Assembly (NCBI GenBank): GCA_023014335.1
Contig: JAECYW010000020.1
Coordinates: 496,001-560,000, forward strand
Reading direction: 5' to 3'
DNA length: 64,000 nt
From: Galerina marginata
Taxonomy: Eukaryota; Basidiomycota; Agaricomycetes; Agaricales; Galerinaceae
Position 1 is the first letter of the stretch. Each line of letters begins with the position of its first letter. A model generated the notes under the pieces. It was not told where the DNA came from. It made no database searches and saw only the letters and a list, made by a program, of their open reading frames with translations. The position numbers and the translations under genes were made by a program. Below, piece after piece: positions 12,612 to 23,218 of the stretch.

Positions 12612-12939
12612 ACAGTTAGTCAACAATTTCACGTCGTTCTGTCCCTATAAAAATTATGGAAATGTGGTCTTAAGGGTGTTATGTATCCAGGGAAATTATA
12701 ATCCACTTGATTATGAGAAGGGATTTTCCATGATGGAACCTGCAATTTATAGGACACCTGCAGTGATTCCCACCAAATTCCCACAGCTCACGGCAGGGCA
12801 TGGGCTTGAAACAGTTAGTCAACAATTTCACATCCTTCTGTACCTTCAAAAAAACCAGAAATGTGGTCTTAAGGGTGCTATGTATCTAAGGAAATTATAA
12901 TCCATTTGATTATGAGAAGGGATTTTCCATGACAGAGCC
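12612..12939. repeat. Direct duplication, 199-bp spacing
   Basis: About 129 bp starting ACAGTTAGTCAACAATTTCA at 12612 is repeated from 12811 with a few substitutions (both copies contain ATGTGGTCTTAAGGGTG and TATGAGAAGGGATTTTCCA). It lies in the gene-poor middle of the transposon. No coding role is visible. Confidence 0.8.
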
Positions 12940-13192
12940 GGAAGATCTCTGCGGACAAGGTCGACGGTTGCTCAAGTACTAACACCCCCAAACAGTGTCA
13001 ATGGTTGATGGTTGGTCGTGCTTCTTACCTCTTACTGTCTGGTTATCTGGATTGCTCGTTTCATATGCTGTTGAAAGCTCTATATTTTCTGCTACTTCTA
13101 TTTTCTATGCCACTAAATGCAAGCTGTTGAAAGCATGCTCACAAACCACTGGTATATATTGTTTGACGCGCTCTGGTGCTCTGAGTCCGAGA

Positions 13193-14824
13193 TTACTCGA
13201 AAATATTCGATGGTGGTTGCTTCCACTTGTTGGTCCCCATGTGGTAAAGGTCTTTCCCATCGTCCGAGGAAGACACGGTAATACTGGGGCTTCGTTTGCG
13301 TTTGGTAGGCTTCTTCCTAGCTGCCTTGGTCAAGTTCGCAACTTTCTTGGAGCTATGATCAGAATTGTCATCGCTAATATTCTGTGGACCTTATCAGCAG
13401 TACACGGATGAAGAAATGGCTAGGAGTCACATACAATAACTTGCTCTTCTGGTGGCTGAATGTTAGCCATTGTGGACGCTCCTACAATGGTGGATGAAGA
13501 TGCATGATTGCTTGAAGATCCCAGAGTGGAATAGCTGACCGCTACATGCTCGGCCTTGCTCAAAGCCAGTGTATGCAGGATTTCGTTGTCAGCGCTGTCC
13601 GACTCGCCATCCCTCAAAAACAATGCTTCTTCTGTTTCGGAATCCAGCACAACTGATAAGCAAGGTAAGTCGTACATTCACTGAATGAATAAATTATACA
13701 CACTTGCACGGTTCTTCCCCTTATCTTTTACTCGTGAAGTACGGCGCGCTGGTTTCTTTGGTGTTGTGGTTGGGGTAATGTCATCGTCCGATGATGTTAT
13801 TTCTTCTTTACCCGAACCTGGATCGTCTTCAATGGCATTCCGAGTACCTGGCATAGAAGAAGATATTGTCAGTATCACAACCAGACTCAAAGCGGTCAAG
13901 GAAAAGTACCAATCCACAAGTAGCTATCTCTGGTTGGCCCACCCGCACGGCCACGATTCTGAAATGCTCGCGCCCCAGTAAGGTTTTCTGATGGGGTAAC
14001 TCGCAACTCTGTATAATGCTTCGACAGCAGAACATAAGGGAATTTCTGCCCTGCCTCCAAAGGAACATTATCATCATCATCTAGATCTGACATCCAGGGA
14101 CACTCCGCAATGAAAATATCAAACACTTCTGGGAATAGCCCATGAAGAAAAGCGTTCATCTTCTTGATCCCCCACTCCTCAAAAAACTCCAGGCGACCAT
14201 GATTGCTACCGTGAGTTATTGCCAGCTTTCGGCTCTCCAAGATCTGGATAGCATGTTTGTCTGGGGCGCTTTTGATGTTCAGCTCGTCTTTTTTCTATGA
14301 TTCAATGAAGGTCAGTCTCAATTCAAAAAAGATTATGATGTTAAAGACATTACATTAAGACCACACGTTATGAAAACTATGTTGCCCACCACACGCTTTG
14401 TGCCTTTGAATTCCTTGTCAGGCTGCAGACGGAAAGTTAGAGGAAGAAGGGGAGAGGAGTCACGACTGAACAATTGACTCACCTTTTTCTCTTTTGACGT
14501 TGCGGATCCAGCCTTTTTGGACTTCTCTTGTTTCACCGTTGATTTTCCAGTGAGTGACTCGTTGGTCTCCTTTCTAGCAGCAAGAAGTGCTTCTTGACCC
14601 TTTCCACTGATAATTTGCTTGAAAATGTCTTGTACAACCTTGGGGGGAGCTCCATCATGAACACTTCGACCATGGCAACACTCCTGGCAGAGTACCGGCA
14701 CACCCGCTACCTTTTCCTCTGGGTCGTCGTACTCCTTACAGGAGCATGGCTTGCCATTTTCAAGAACTGCTGTACAATGGCCGGTACCTTTTCTCTTTTT
14801 CGGTGCAGGGGGGGCGTCGTCCAT
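13193..14824 (-). CDS. Transposon accessory protein with Cys-rich N-terminus (448 aa, 6 exons)
   Basis: Exons 14824-14483, 14422-14354, 14294-13910, 13847-13704, 13652-13435 and 13381-13193 join in phase to 448 codons plus stop. Residues about 15-50 carry a Cys/His cluster (GTGHCTAVLENGKPCSCKEY, then PVLCQECCHG), likely a zinc-binding module. A Lys-rich linker follows, then a conserved-looking central region (EFKGTKRVVGNIVFITCGLN; GRLEFFEEWGIKKMNAFLHG). The tail is acidic and Ser-rich with basic patches (KKPTKRKRSPSITVSSSDD). The product is unknown; the composition suggests a nuclear, nucleic-acid-associated protein. Its start lies 160 bp downstream of the integrase stop on the same strand, so the two may be co-regulated element genes. 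An upstream in-frame ATG at 14899 would add 25 residues. Intron 5 (13434-13382) is inferred from coding quality downstream of it. Confidence 0.7.
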
Positions 14825-14983
14825 GATATGACTAGTCCAGAAAAATAATGGGAAGATAACAAGCTCTGAGGACCTCAAGCAAATTGACTCCGGCATCAAA
14901 TAGTGCCGGTGCTGAAATGTGAGCTATACTCTCCTTTTTCTTAAATGTCTGATAACAAGAACGATAGTAATAATGGCTTCTAG

Positions 14984-17033
14984 CTAGGCATTTACATCCT
15001 CAAGCTCATATAATACATGCATCATGCATGCTAGCGCTTGTGCCCAACGCTTTCCTCGCGGCCTCCAGATCGAATCAGGCAAGCTTACAGTAAGTTCTTT
15101 TCGCTTTCGTCCAGTCTTAAGTGTTTCAACCGAAGGATATTCGCCATCCTCCCACTCCTCCTCTTTGATTCCGTATCCCGGTGGAATAATGTCCTGTTCT
15201 GAGACTTTGTCGAGTAGAGTCTCAAACAGTGCTAGGCCCGTCTCTCCAAATGGGCAAGATTTCATTGGAACCGGGACAGGAGGGTGAACGACATGGCCCT
15301 CTTGATCCACCACTAACCTTTCTCCCAGGTCTTCCGGAATCTCAATATCTTCATATTCGTCTTCACTATCCTCTTCTTCTTCTGGATTACCAGCACCAGT
15401 TTGATGTGGACGCCTGACGACCCCACGCCTTGTTGTACCCAGATATTGTTGTAAAACAGCAGGATGGACCGAGTCAAACTCATCTTCTAAGTAAACACCG
15501 CCTGTTGTTTGCCCCTCGAAGCGTATTGCCTGGAAAAATTAATTAGCTTTGACAGGAAGAAGTAATATATTTACAGACATTTGGGCTGCGGTCTTTTGTA
15601 TCACGCCCTGAGATCGGATGTGCATTCCAATTTTCCTGAAAATCTTCGCAGTCCTTCTGAACCGACTGAAGGAATAGATAATGAAGAAGCCAGAGGTGGA
15701 TAGGATTACTTTTGTCCAATCGGTGAAGTCGTCCCAGCCGAGTAAAAAAGGCTCGCCAGGCACGACCAAATGATCGGCCTACTTCTACCCACAAACGCTC
15801 TATCCGAGTGTTATGTGTTGACCTAAGAGATTTAGGTAGTTAGTATGACACAAGGAAGAGTAGGCAACAAGATATGCTTACGAGCCCCACATGAACGAAG
15901 CTCTATTTGGGCCACGTTTCAAAATCATCCATACGGAGAGTTCTACATTCTCTCCTCCTCTGTCGCCTCGAAGACGAGAAGGTATACCATATCTTGCAAT
16001 TGCATCCATAAAAACTTGAAGAACTGTATCCGCTTGGTTATTTGTGCTGGCTCTTATGCCTGTCACCTGGGGTTATGATAATTTAGACGGAATAAATGAA
16101 TGTGAGACAGGCAAAAGGAACGCACTGTACGACAGTAGCCATCAATGAAGCCATGGATGACAATTCCCCATTGGATTAGCTTGTGGTGCCCGTCGCAATG
16201 CCAGAGAAAGTTGGGCCGTGGAGAAGTATACTTGCGACGCTGGATGGCAGTTCGTTGTCGGAGAGCTTGCCCCAGCCCATCAACACGGCTGAGGGATTGG
16301 TGAACTCGCCGCTTCTGAATACGGAGGTTGTGTCTTCGGAGAAACCCAACAAGATACCGAATTCCAGTGTCCGGTTGCTGCTGCTTGAAAGTGCGGACAA
16401 GAATATCTAGATCAGCATTGGAAAGGTCGGAGAACTTCCGCTCAACACCATACATCCTCAAGTAATGGTAGAGAGTTTTCCGATCAACCTTGAGGAGTCT
16501 GGCTAATGCTGCGACTGAGATATTTCGCTGTGGTGACATAGCTTCCTGTAGGTATGCAAAGTTAATAACCTTGCGAGGACGGCCAGGTTTCCCAGTACGA
16601 ATGATTGTGATTGGATCAACCATTCCAACATTAGAATTATCACTAAAATAACAGATCTTAGGCTCCTTGCTAGAAAGATTCAAGGGAAGACTTACACTCC
16701 ATCCGCTCCTTGGAGGGCGGTTTGTATATAAACGATCATCAGTGCCATTGTGGTTGCGGCTGCCTCTAACCAATGAACTGGAATGCTCTCTTGGTCTTTT
16801 TGTTGCTCCATAGCCTCCAAAACAGGCATGAAATGGTTTGTTAAGGTGTCAATTTGGTACTGAAGTCGAATAGGATCTGCTTCTTGACGCAGTATAGCCA
16901 TAGCTCGACTGTATGCACCATTTAATAGAGAAAATGCATTAAGGACGTCGGGAGACCAAGGATCTTCCCCTGGAAGCCTGGCTGGAAGAGGAGGAAAGAC
17001 ATTGGGCAGTTCTGGAGGTTCCATAATTTGCAA
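14984..17033 (-). CDS. DDE integrase/transposase, IS3EU-like (609 aa, 5 exons)
   Basis: Exons 17033-16696, 16642-16126, 16066-15882, 15822-15579 and 15529-14984 join in phase to 609 codons plus stop. After an N-terminal helical region comes a basic AT-hook-like GKPGRPRKV and an HTH (SVAALARLLKVDRKTLYHYL). Next is an IS3 OrfB-like HTH_21 part (RYLVGFLRRHNLRIQKRRVH) and then the retroviral-type integrase core. The acidic triad is visible: D in NFLWHCDGHHKL, D in RLRGDRGGENV and E in THNTRIERLW. The post-core region includes AFFTRLGRLHRLD and WNAHPISGRDTKDRSPN, both typical of fungal integrase-core proteins. An acidic stretch (PEEEEDSEDEYEDIEIPEDL) precedes the C-terminus. Nothing is broken, so catalytic activity is plausible. 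It should cut and join the inverted repeats that flank the element. A start at 17024 is an alternative. Confidence 0.88.
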
Positions 17034-17190
17034 GGAGAGGGAGACGGCAGTTGTGGATCGTGATCAGGTGTCACACAAGCGACCTCTTGTTGACGCGTTA
17101 CAAAAACAAGAATCACAGTCAAATTTCTACGTCCAACCCCACTGCTCTCCATAGTGCCACAGGTGACTCATAATCCATTATAAACCAACC

Positions 17191-18247
17191 ATGGAAGCAG
17201 AAACCGAGAACCGAGAAGAGACACCAACGGATACACCAGCTCCTGTGGTGAACACTAGACATCCAGATTTTTACAAGGAACATGGCGATACTATTCTCTT
17301 GGTTTGTTCAGCCTTAGATCATTATACTGCCAGTTATTTAAACATCGGTCAGGTTGAGAAAACTCTCTACAAATTGGACTCTCGAAACCTCTGCGACCTC
17401 TCCGAGTTCTTTGCAGAACTATTCGCAATCCCACAAGGTCAATATGTGGAAGGGAAGTCGGATGAGAAGCCCATTGTCGTAGAGATGGTGACCGCAGAGG
17501 AGTTCGATCATTTGATTTTGGCCTGCATTCATGTTGAGTGAGTCGCAGTAACTACAGTCCAGAGGCATACTTACTCACAGAAGCTTGAGATGGTCAGCTC
17601 CACCACACCCAGTCAAGCGTTACCTCGATGTGTTGAAGTTGGCAACCATGTGGAGATTCCGCAAATATGTCAAGGACATGGCGATATATAAGCTCATGAA
17701 GTACACCAGCAAGGAATTTCCTGCTGTTGAGAGGTTGTACCTAGCGCGACGATACGATATCCCAGAATTTGTGGAACCAGCTTTCACCGAGCTTTGCAGG
17801 CGGAGCACTAGCCTCTCTGATCTCAGCGTCAGCGATGTTCTTCGTCTCGGCTTATCCATCTACGAGGTACTCACCAAGGTCAGAGAAGCTATTGCAAAAG
17901 ATAGGCGATGGTTCGCATATCATGCACCCAAATTGAGTACTGTCCCAAGACCCGATGAATGCTCCCGTATCGAACACAAACAATGCAAGAAGGCGTGGAA
18001 GGCGGAGTGGTGGAATGTCATGGGCCGCCGTATCTTACAACCAGTTGACATTTTTGCCCTCAACTTCCAGTATGAAGCCGAAGAGGTTCTGGGTTCGATG
18101 ACTGTGCCAGGGATGAACCCGAGTTGTCTGGGTGCGATCATGGACTTCGTGACATCTGGTAATGCCCTCCAGTTCGAGAAGGTTCATATTGGTAATGGGG
18201 TGAAAGAGTTGTTACGGCGTTTAGAAGAAGGTCGGCTTAACTATTAG
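17191..18247 (+). CDS. BTB/POZ domain protein carried inside the transposon (337 aa)
   Basis: Two exons, 17191-17537 and 17581-18247, joined by a 43-nt phase-2 intron. After a disordered start, HPDFYKEHGDTILLVCSALD begins a BTB fold of the kind abundant in Agaricomycetes. It continues with FFAELFAIPQGQYVEGKSDE, EEFDHLILACIHVE and, after the intron, HPVKRYLDVLKLATMWRFRK. The C-terminal helical part (ERLYLARRYDIPEFVEPAFT; SDVLRLGLSIYEVL) matches the usual layout of these host proteins. Such proteins often act as protein-protein adaptors or CUL3 substrate receptors; the role here is unknown. The gene sits 157 bp from the divergently transcribed integrase start and wholly inside the inverted repeats, so it is cargo. 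Its frame is intact. It is the only element gene with a clear host-family identity. Confidence 0.85.
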
Positions 18248-18444
18248 ATATTTATCCCCAGAGTCAAGCCCAGAAGATAGTACCCTAGAGCCAGATTATG
18301 CAAGTTATGTGAATGCAAGCGAGGAATTGAGGAATTGAGTGAGATTGTCAAAGTGTGTGCTACTGTGTGAATTGTGTGCGCCTCATTGTAAACATGTGTG
18401 CCGCTCTTTTCTCACGGAATGATTGTGCGCTCCTTACATGCAAC

Positions 18445-18534
18445 TGTGTGCTCAGACGTGCCAAAAAGGTCAGATTGTGTGCGCTAATGTATGTTTTTGT
18501 GCTAAAATAATATTTCCCCACATTGAACAGCATA
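18445..18534 (-). repeat. Right terminal inverted repeat (90 bp)
   Basis: Reverse complement of the left end; the outermost bases read CAGCATA next to GACTTC. Inside it, GTGTGC/TGTGCGC motifs recur between 18350 and 18480, mirroring the GCGCACAC motifs of the left end. Confidence 0.92.
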
Positions 18535-18540
18535 GACTTC
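18535..18540. repeat. Right target-site duplication GACTTC
   Basis: Identical to 8369-8374. Removing the element and one copy would leave a simple uninterrupted site reading ...AAACGCA-GACTTC-AGCGGTC.... Confidence 0.9.
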
Positions 18541-19116
18541 AGCGGTCTAAGTGAATGGCTGCAACAACTTTTCGGAGAAATGTTCTTCTCGGGACGATGT
18601 ACCCCTGCCCACGTGGAATTCATTTTTATTTCTGTTCGCCACGCGACCGACACGCAATCGAAGATGGCAGTTTCGGAAGGAGTCCTTGCATCGGCTCAAT
18701 ATTGAAAGAAATATATGATGACGCCTGGAATTGGAAAGAGGTAAGGATGTATAAAAACAAGCCTGCGAAGGCCATAATATTTTGGACAATCCGTTTCCCT
18801 CGTAACAACCCTATGCTTGTGATGGAGGAGAAAACTCCAAATTGAATAAACCACAGAAGTAACTCTTGACAGCCGATTAAATGCCGGTCTACGCAAGATT
18901 TTAGGGATTATCAGCGTGGAGAAGCTATTTATGACTGCCGGAGTCGACAAATCAGAGTTCCATTGTGGCTGTTTAGTTTATCAGTTAAAGCTACCACTCG
19001 CCATTCTCGACTTTGAGACCAGGTGCCACTGGCGCGGAGAAATGGTACCTGCAGACCTTCGAGTTCCCCACTTATAAAACGAAACGCACCACTCTTTCGA
19101 CAGCTACGAACCAGCA
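18541..19116. other. Intergenic stretch between transposon and esterase gene
   Basis: Short ORFs only, none with a motif. It contains the presumed promoter of the esterase gene, with a TATAAAA at 19073-19079, 38 bp before the start codon. Confidence 0.5.
19073..19079 (+). promoter_or_regulatory. TATA box of the CE1 esterase gene
   Basis: TATAAAA in CACTTATAAAACG, 38 bp upstream of the ATG at 19117. Position and sequence fit a core promoter; a short leader would follow. Confidence 0.5.
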
Positions 19117-20403
19117 ATGTTCAACTTCAAATCTTTCATCGTCGCAGCAGCTATCAGCTCGGTGCGCGCTCTTACGAGCTCGCTCCAGCAGGTGACTGCA
19201 AACTTTGGAGCCAACCCCACCAATGTCCAAATGTATGTCTACAAGCCGACGGCGCTCGCCATACCCACACCGCTTATAGTCGCCATGCATTATTGCACGG
19301 GCACAGCGCAGGCCTACTTCTCCGGGACATCTCTGGCCCAACTCGCAGACCAACACGGCTTTATCGTCGTCTACCCAAACGCCCCCACTGCCGGTGGCTG
19401 CTGGGATGTCCATTCTACCGGAACGCTGACTCACAACGGAGGCGGAGACTCCCTTGGTATCGCCAATGTTGTCCGCTACGCCATTGCAAACTGGGGCGTC
19501 GACTCCACCCGCGTGTTCGCAACTGGCACGTCATCGGGTGCTATGATGACCAACGTCCTCATGGGCGCTTACCCGGACATCTTTGCTGCTGGATCTCTGT
19601 ACTCAGGCGTCCCGTACGGCTGCTTCGCGGGCACGGATGCCTGGAGTAACCAATGCGCGACTGGACAGCTCATCCAGACACCACAGCAGTGGGGTGACTT
19701 GGTCAGGAGCGGTTACCCAGGCTTTACTGGCACCCGCCCCAAGATCCAATTCTGGCACGGCACAGCGTAAGACGTTAATTCTTGACATGACCTAATGATT
19801 AACTCACTGAAATTCGCAGAGATACGACCCTCTACCCGCAGAACTTCTGGGAAGAGATCAAACAGTGGACCAACGTCTTCGGCGTCAGCCAGACGCCCAC
19901 CACTAACTTGAGCTCGAACCCACAGGCTGGATATTCCCGTGCTTCATTCGGGCCCAGCGTCCAAGGCATTCTTGCTCAAGGTGTTGGTCACACTGTCCCG
20001 GAACATGAAACCGACACACTCGATTGGTTCGGCCTGAGCTCACTCACGCCTGGAGGTTCTCCAGTCACCACCACCAAGCCTGTTACTACAGGGCCAACCA
20101 CAACCTCTGTTCCTCCAGTAACGACCGTCACCCCCACAACGACTGTCCCTCCAGTGACAACTGTTCCACCTACAGGCGGGACTGCCGCTCACTGGGCACA
20201 GTGTGCAGGGATTGGCTACACCGGACCTACAGGTACGCTGATCGCTTTTCGAGTTTCCGCGTACAATCGAAGCTGAGTAACTTACAGTCTGTGCGGCTCC
20301 TTACACCTGCAAATATTCCAATGCATACGTGAGTAAATTTCAATGAGGGTTCAAATCGCTCCGGACTCACGACCTTCGATTACAGTATAGCCAGTGTCTC
20401 TAA
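19117..20403 (+). CDS. Secreted CE1 esterase (feruloyl/acetylxylan type) with CBM1
   Basis: Exons 19117-19766, 19820-20232, 20288-20328 and 20386-20403 join in phase to 373 residues. A signal peptide (MFNFKSFIVAAAISSVRA) is followed by a PHB-depolymerase-type alpha/beta hydrolase: PLIVAMHYCTGTA, then the nucleophile elbow FATGTSSGAMMTN, a likely acidic residue in TADTTLYPQNFW, and the histidine in GVGHTVPEHETDTLDWFGL. A Pro/Thr linker of about 45 residues (TTTSVPPVTTVTPTTTVPP) leads to a C-terminal cellulose-binding CBM1 (AHWAQCAGIGYTGPTVCAAP, ending YSQCL). All catalytic parts appear present. The enzyme should remove ester-linked acyl or feruloyl groups from hemicellulose outside the cell; I cannot tell which acyl group it prefers. 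Confidence 0.93.
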
Positions 20404-23218
20404 TCGAACTATTGAATCAGGCCTGTATTCCATATTGCGATAATCGTCCAGGTTTCTCACCATCCAAATGAAAATTTCTTCGTTGATAATAGTTTTCCGT
20501 CCTTAAGTTCACAGATGAGAGATTTTGTAAATTTATCGTGCTGACGTTGAAAAAGACTTGCCAAGGTATGGAGTCGAACCTGCCAGTGGCAATATGCCGA
20601 CAATTTCAGAACTGAAGAGACGTTATGATGCTGCGAGAAATGAGGACGATCAGAACTCCCGAAACCATACTGTACGTAGAGGGGGATGCACTGAAATAGA
20701 TTTGCAAGCGTACCCGAGCAACCAAGTGATTTCAGAATGTATTGAAACACCCATAATGTGACCCATCTCCGCTGATTCCACTATTGACGAAGTGTTATTA
20801 GTAAGGAGTTGCGAAAGCCGTTGCATAAAACTGTTAACCCTCATTGTGAAAGGTTCAGGAAATCGGAATGACGGAAATTGTGTTCGACAGGTAGACGTCA
20901 GATAAACGAATCACTGGCAGATGGTATAGACGCACTTTCAAACCCATTCCCGTCGAGGCCAGGACGAACAATCGCAATGAAAGGTCGAAGACGCCCTTCA
21001 GATAGCCTTTCATTAGGGGTGGCCGGGTTTGACCATAACGTTCTTCGATGCTGTGGACTTCAAGTTACTCTATCATTGAAGCAAGTGACTACGAGTTTAC
21101 AAATAAGCGGGTCAGTCTGAATCAGGTAAATCAGGACGGGCTTTTCGAGGCAGTCGCACTGAGTCCAATGAAATTCGTAAAAGCCTCAATGAACGAACCA
21201 AAGTCGAAAGATATAAAGTGTTGGACCGAATTTGTGAAGGAAAGGCAGAAAGCAAGCAGAAAAGCCAAGGGAAAGTGGTGCCTTGTGAGGGTGTCACAGG
21301 CATGTCACATTCTGTGACCGGAATGGGACGAACCGGTTTCGGCAATGTTTGGGCAATGTTGCCCTCTTGTCCTCCTCCCAAATTGTTCCTTGTCTTCCTG
21401 ACCATCCTAGCTTCACGTTGGTGACTCCATGGGGTTTATATATGCTGTCCGATTGAGCTCAAGGGCTTGTCTCTGTTTGTTGAGTGAGACCTACAGACAA
21501 GCAAGTTGAATATAATATTCTTGAATCTTTTGACCTTCCTTAAACCGTTCGTAATCAAGCACATCCGACTCTTTTCCAAGTCCTTTTATTCAGCAAATCT
21601 CGCCGATGCTTTGGTCCCCATGTCTGCTGCTTGCAAGTCTGTTGGTGATCTCAACTGGGAGAAGCTTATTCTATGAGAACCCAGGTGAGCTTACCGGTCC
21701 TTTCCAGGTTCCTGTCAAGGCAATCCAGTTCTGTTACGAAGAAATTCGCATTAAATGTCGAGGGCCCAAACTGGGATACATGTGAAGGTACGTATTCGAA
21801 TTACGAACATTCGAACGCTGTAGGAATTTTATGAAACATTTTCTATTCAATACGCTGATATTTTTACAAGCATGACCTAGACTAAATCCGCTGCCATTTC
21901 ACTCATTTCGACGAGCGAAGCGCACTGCTTCTCTGCAGAAATATCTTTGGCGGCGTGATCCCCACTCGCTTCTCCAGGCTCTTCGGGGAAATTCAAGAAA
22001 CTTGACCTCGCATGGAAATCTGGTATGCCCATTCGTGAATTCTTTTGTTCGGAGTGGCTCTTCATTCAGATATTCATGTAGAACGCAGAGCATGGCGCGA
22101 ATTCCAGGTACGTAATCTCAATGCTCGTGCTCGAGCGTAAAAGGATCCTTCATCAACGTCGAGCGCGCATAATATGAGGAAGGAAAGAATATGAAATTCC
22201 ACCGCAAGCCGAGCTCACTGTCCAAGACCCCGCCTAAAGTTAAAGTTAATGGGTCCACGATGCGTTGTAGAGTATTTGTCCGCAAGCTCAGGTGCGTGCG
22301 AATCAAACAGAACTGAGAAAGGTCCAATCATTGGCATTTGGCAAGAAAGAATATGGCACATATATTGTAAATTAATTCTGTCTTTCCCCGCGCACGTTCT
22401 ACCACTAGTTTCTCGCATGTTCTTACGAAGAATTTTTTTTACACAAGTTGGAAGGATGCACTTTTTACACAGGTTCAGTTCTTTTAAATCTGAGATTCAA
22501 TTTCCTGCCGGTAGCTGCCAGTTGATACTTGGATGCAACGGGTGGAAAATATGCTCTACAATCAGGATAACCTCTACCCTAGGCCTGCTGTTCAGACTCG
22601 TAAAGTGCAAGCTCTCATATTATCATAGTTCTAAGGCATTAATATAAGTTCTAGGATTTTCACTTAGTGTCAAGCCCAAATCCAGTGGCAGAAATACCGA
22701 AATTTCAAGTTGTGCCTTGGCCTTCCAAAGTAGCAATCGCTCCTATTGAGGCAATTAATTCTAAAAAAGGCTGTCCCTCTAATTCTCGTGTCGGCCAACA
22801 ACTGAGCAACCGCCGTCATGGGTTTTAACTTTTCCGTTCCTCCTTCATCGCTCAATCTGTTTTGGACTTCTCTGCGGCCTTCTTGTGCAGCGCAGGGACA
22901 GGGAATTAATGGCCATGGCGCTCACTTGGAGTGACCGCCGCCGGTGCCTCAACTTGCATTCCGAGGATTTAGGTATTTAATCTCAGATTAAAATACTTGC
23001 GGTTCCGACTTATGCAAACGCAGATGAAGATGTGTCATATTTTTGGAAAGTAGCCTAACCTGTGTGTTTTATTTTGCAAGGTGCGCAAAAGTTGTCAAAT
23101 TAGATTCAACATGCGTGAAAATAAGCCAACGTGTGTAACTTGAATTATTTTACAATATATGTGCCATAAAAGAACAAAGACACAATGCTATTGAACTTAT
23201 GACCATTGCTAACTTCAT
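20404..23218. other. No supportable gene
   Basis: ORFs are short and overlap on both strands. A plus-strand ATG at 21606 opens a signal-peptide-like LWSPCLLLASLLVIST, and a coding-looking stretch follows near 21710-21790, but no intron of acceptable length joins them in phase. This may be the decayed start of a secreted protein gene. No RNA gene or repeat was recognised. Confidence 0.45.

Larger units (their letters stand above)
8375..18534. mobile_element. Complete 10.16-kb IS3EU-like DNA transposon with cargo
   Basis: The element is defined by terminal inverted repeats starting TATGCTGTTCAATGTGGGG at both ends (8375-8466 and 18445-18534) and by a perfect 6-bp target duplication GACTTC. Inside, in order, are a plus-strand accessory gene (8670-10623), a 162-bp tandem array (10755-12340), a 199-bp duplication, a minus-strand accessory gene (13193-14824), a minus-strand DDE integrase (14984-17033) and a plus-strand BTB gene (17191-18247). 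The integrase resembles the IS3-type integrases of eukaryotic IS3EU transposons, which as I recall make 6-bp duplications and have TAY ends; both fit here. All four reading frames appear intact and the duplication is unmutated, so the insertion looks recent. The superfamily name is inference; the element limits are directly visible. Confidence 0.88.

Noticed and set aside
19023..19649. 208-codon plus-strand ORF overlapping the esterase
   Set aside because: Arg/Pro/His-rich shadow in another frame of the GC-rich CE1 gene, which has clear catalytic motifs.
20340..20370. Possible tRNA B-box (GGTTCAAATCGC)
   Set aside because: Lies in the last intron of the esterase gene; no A-box or cloverleaf fits around it.
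21606..21790. Secreted-protein gene start (signal peptide-like LWSPCLLLASLLVIST)
   Set aside because: The only in-phase intron would be too short (23 nt), and downstream exons cannot be found; treated as a possible relic.
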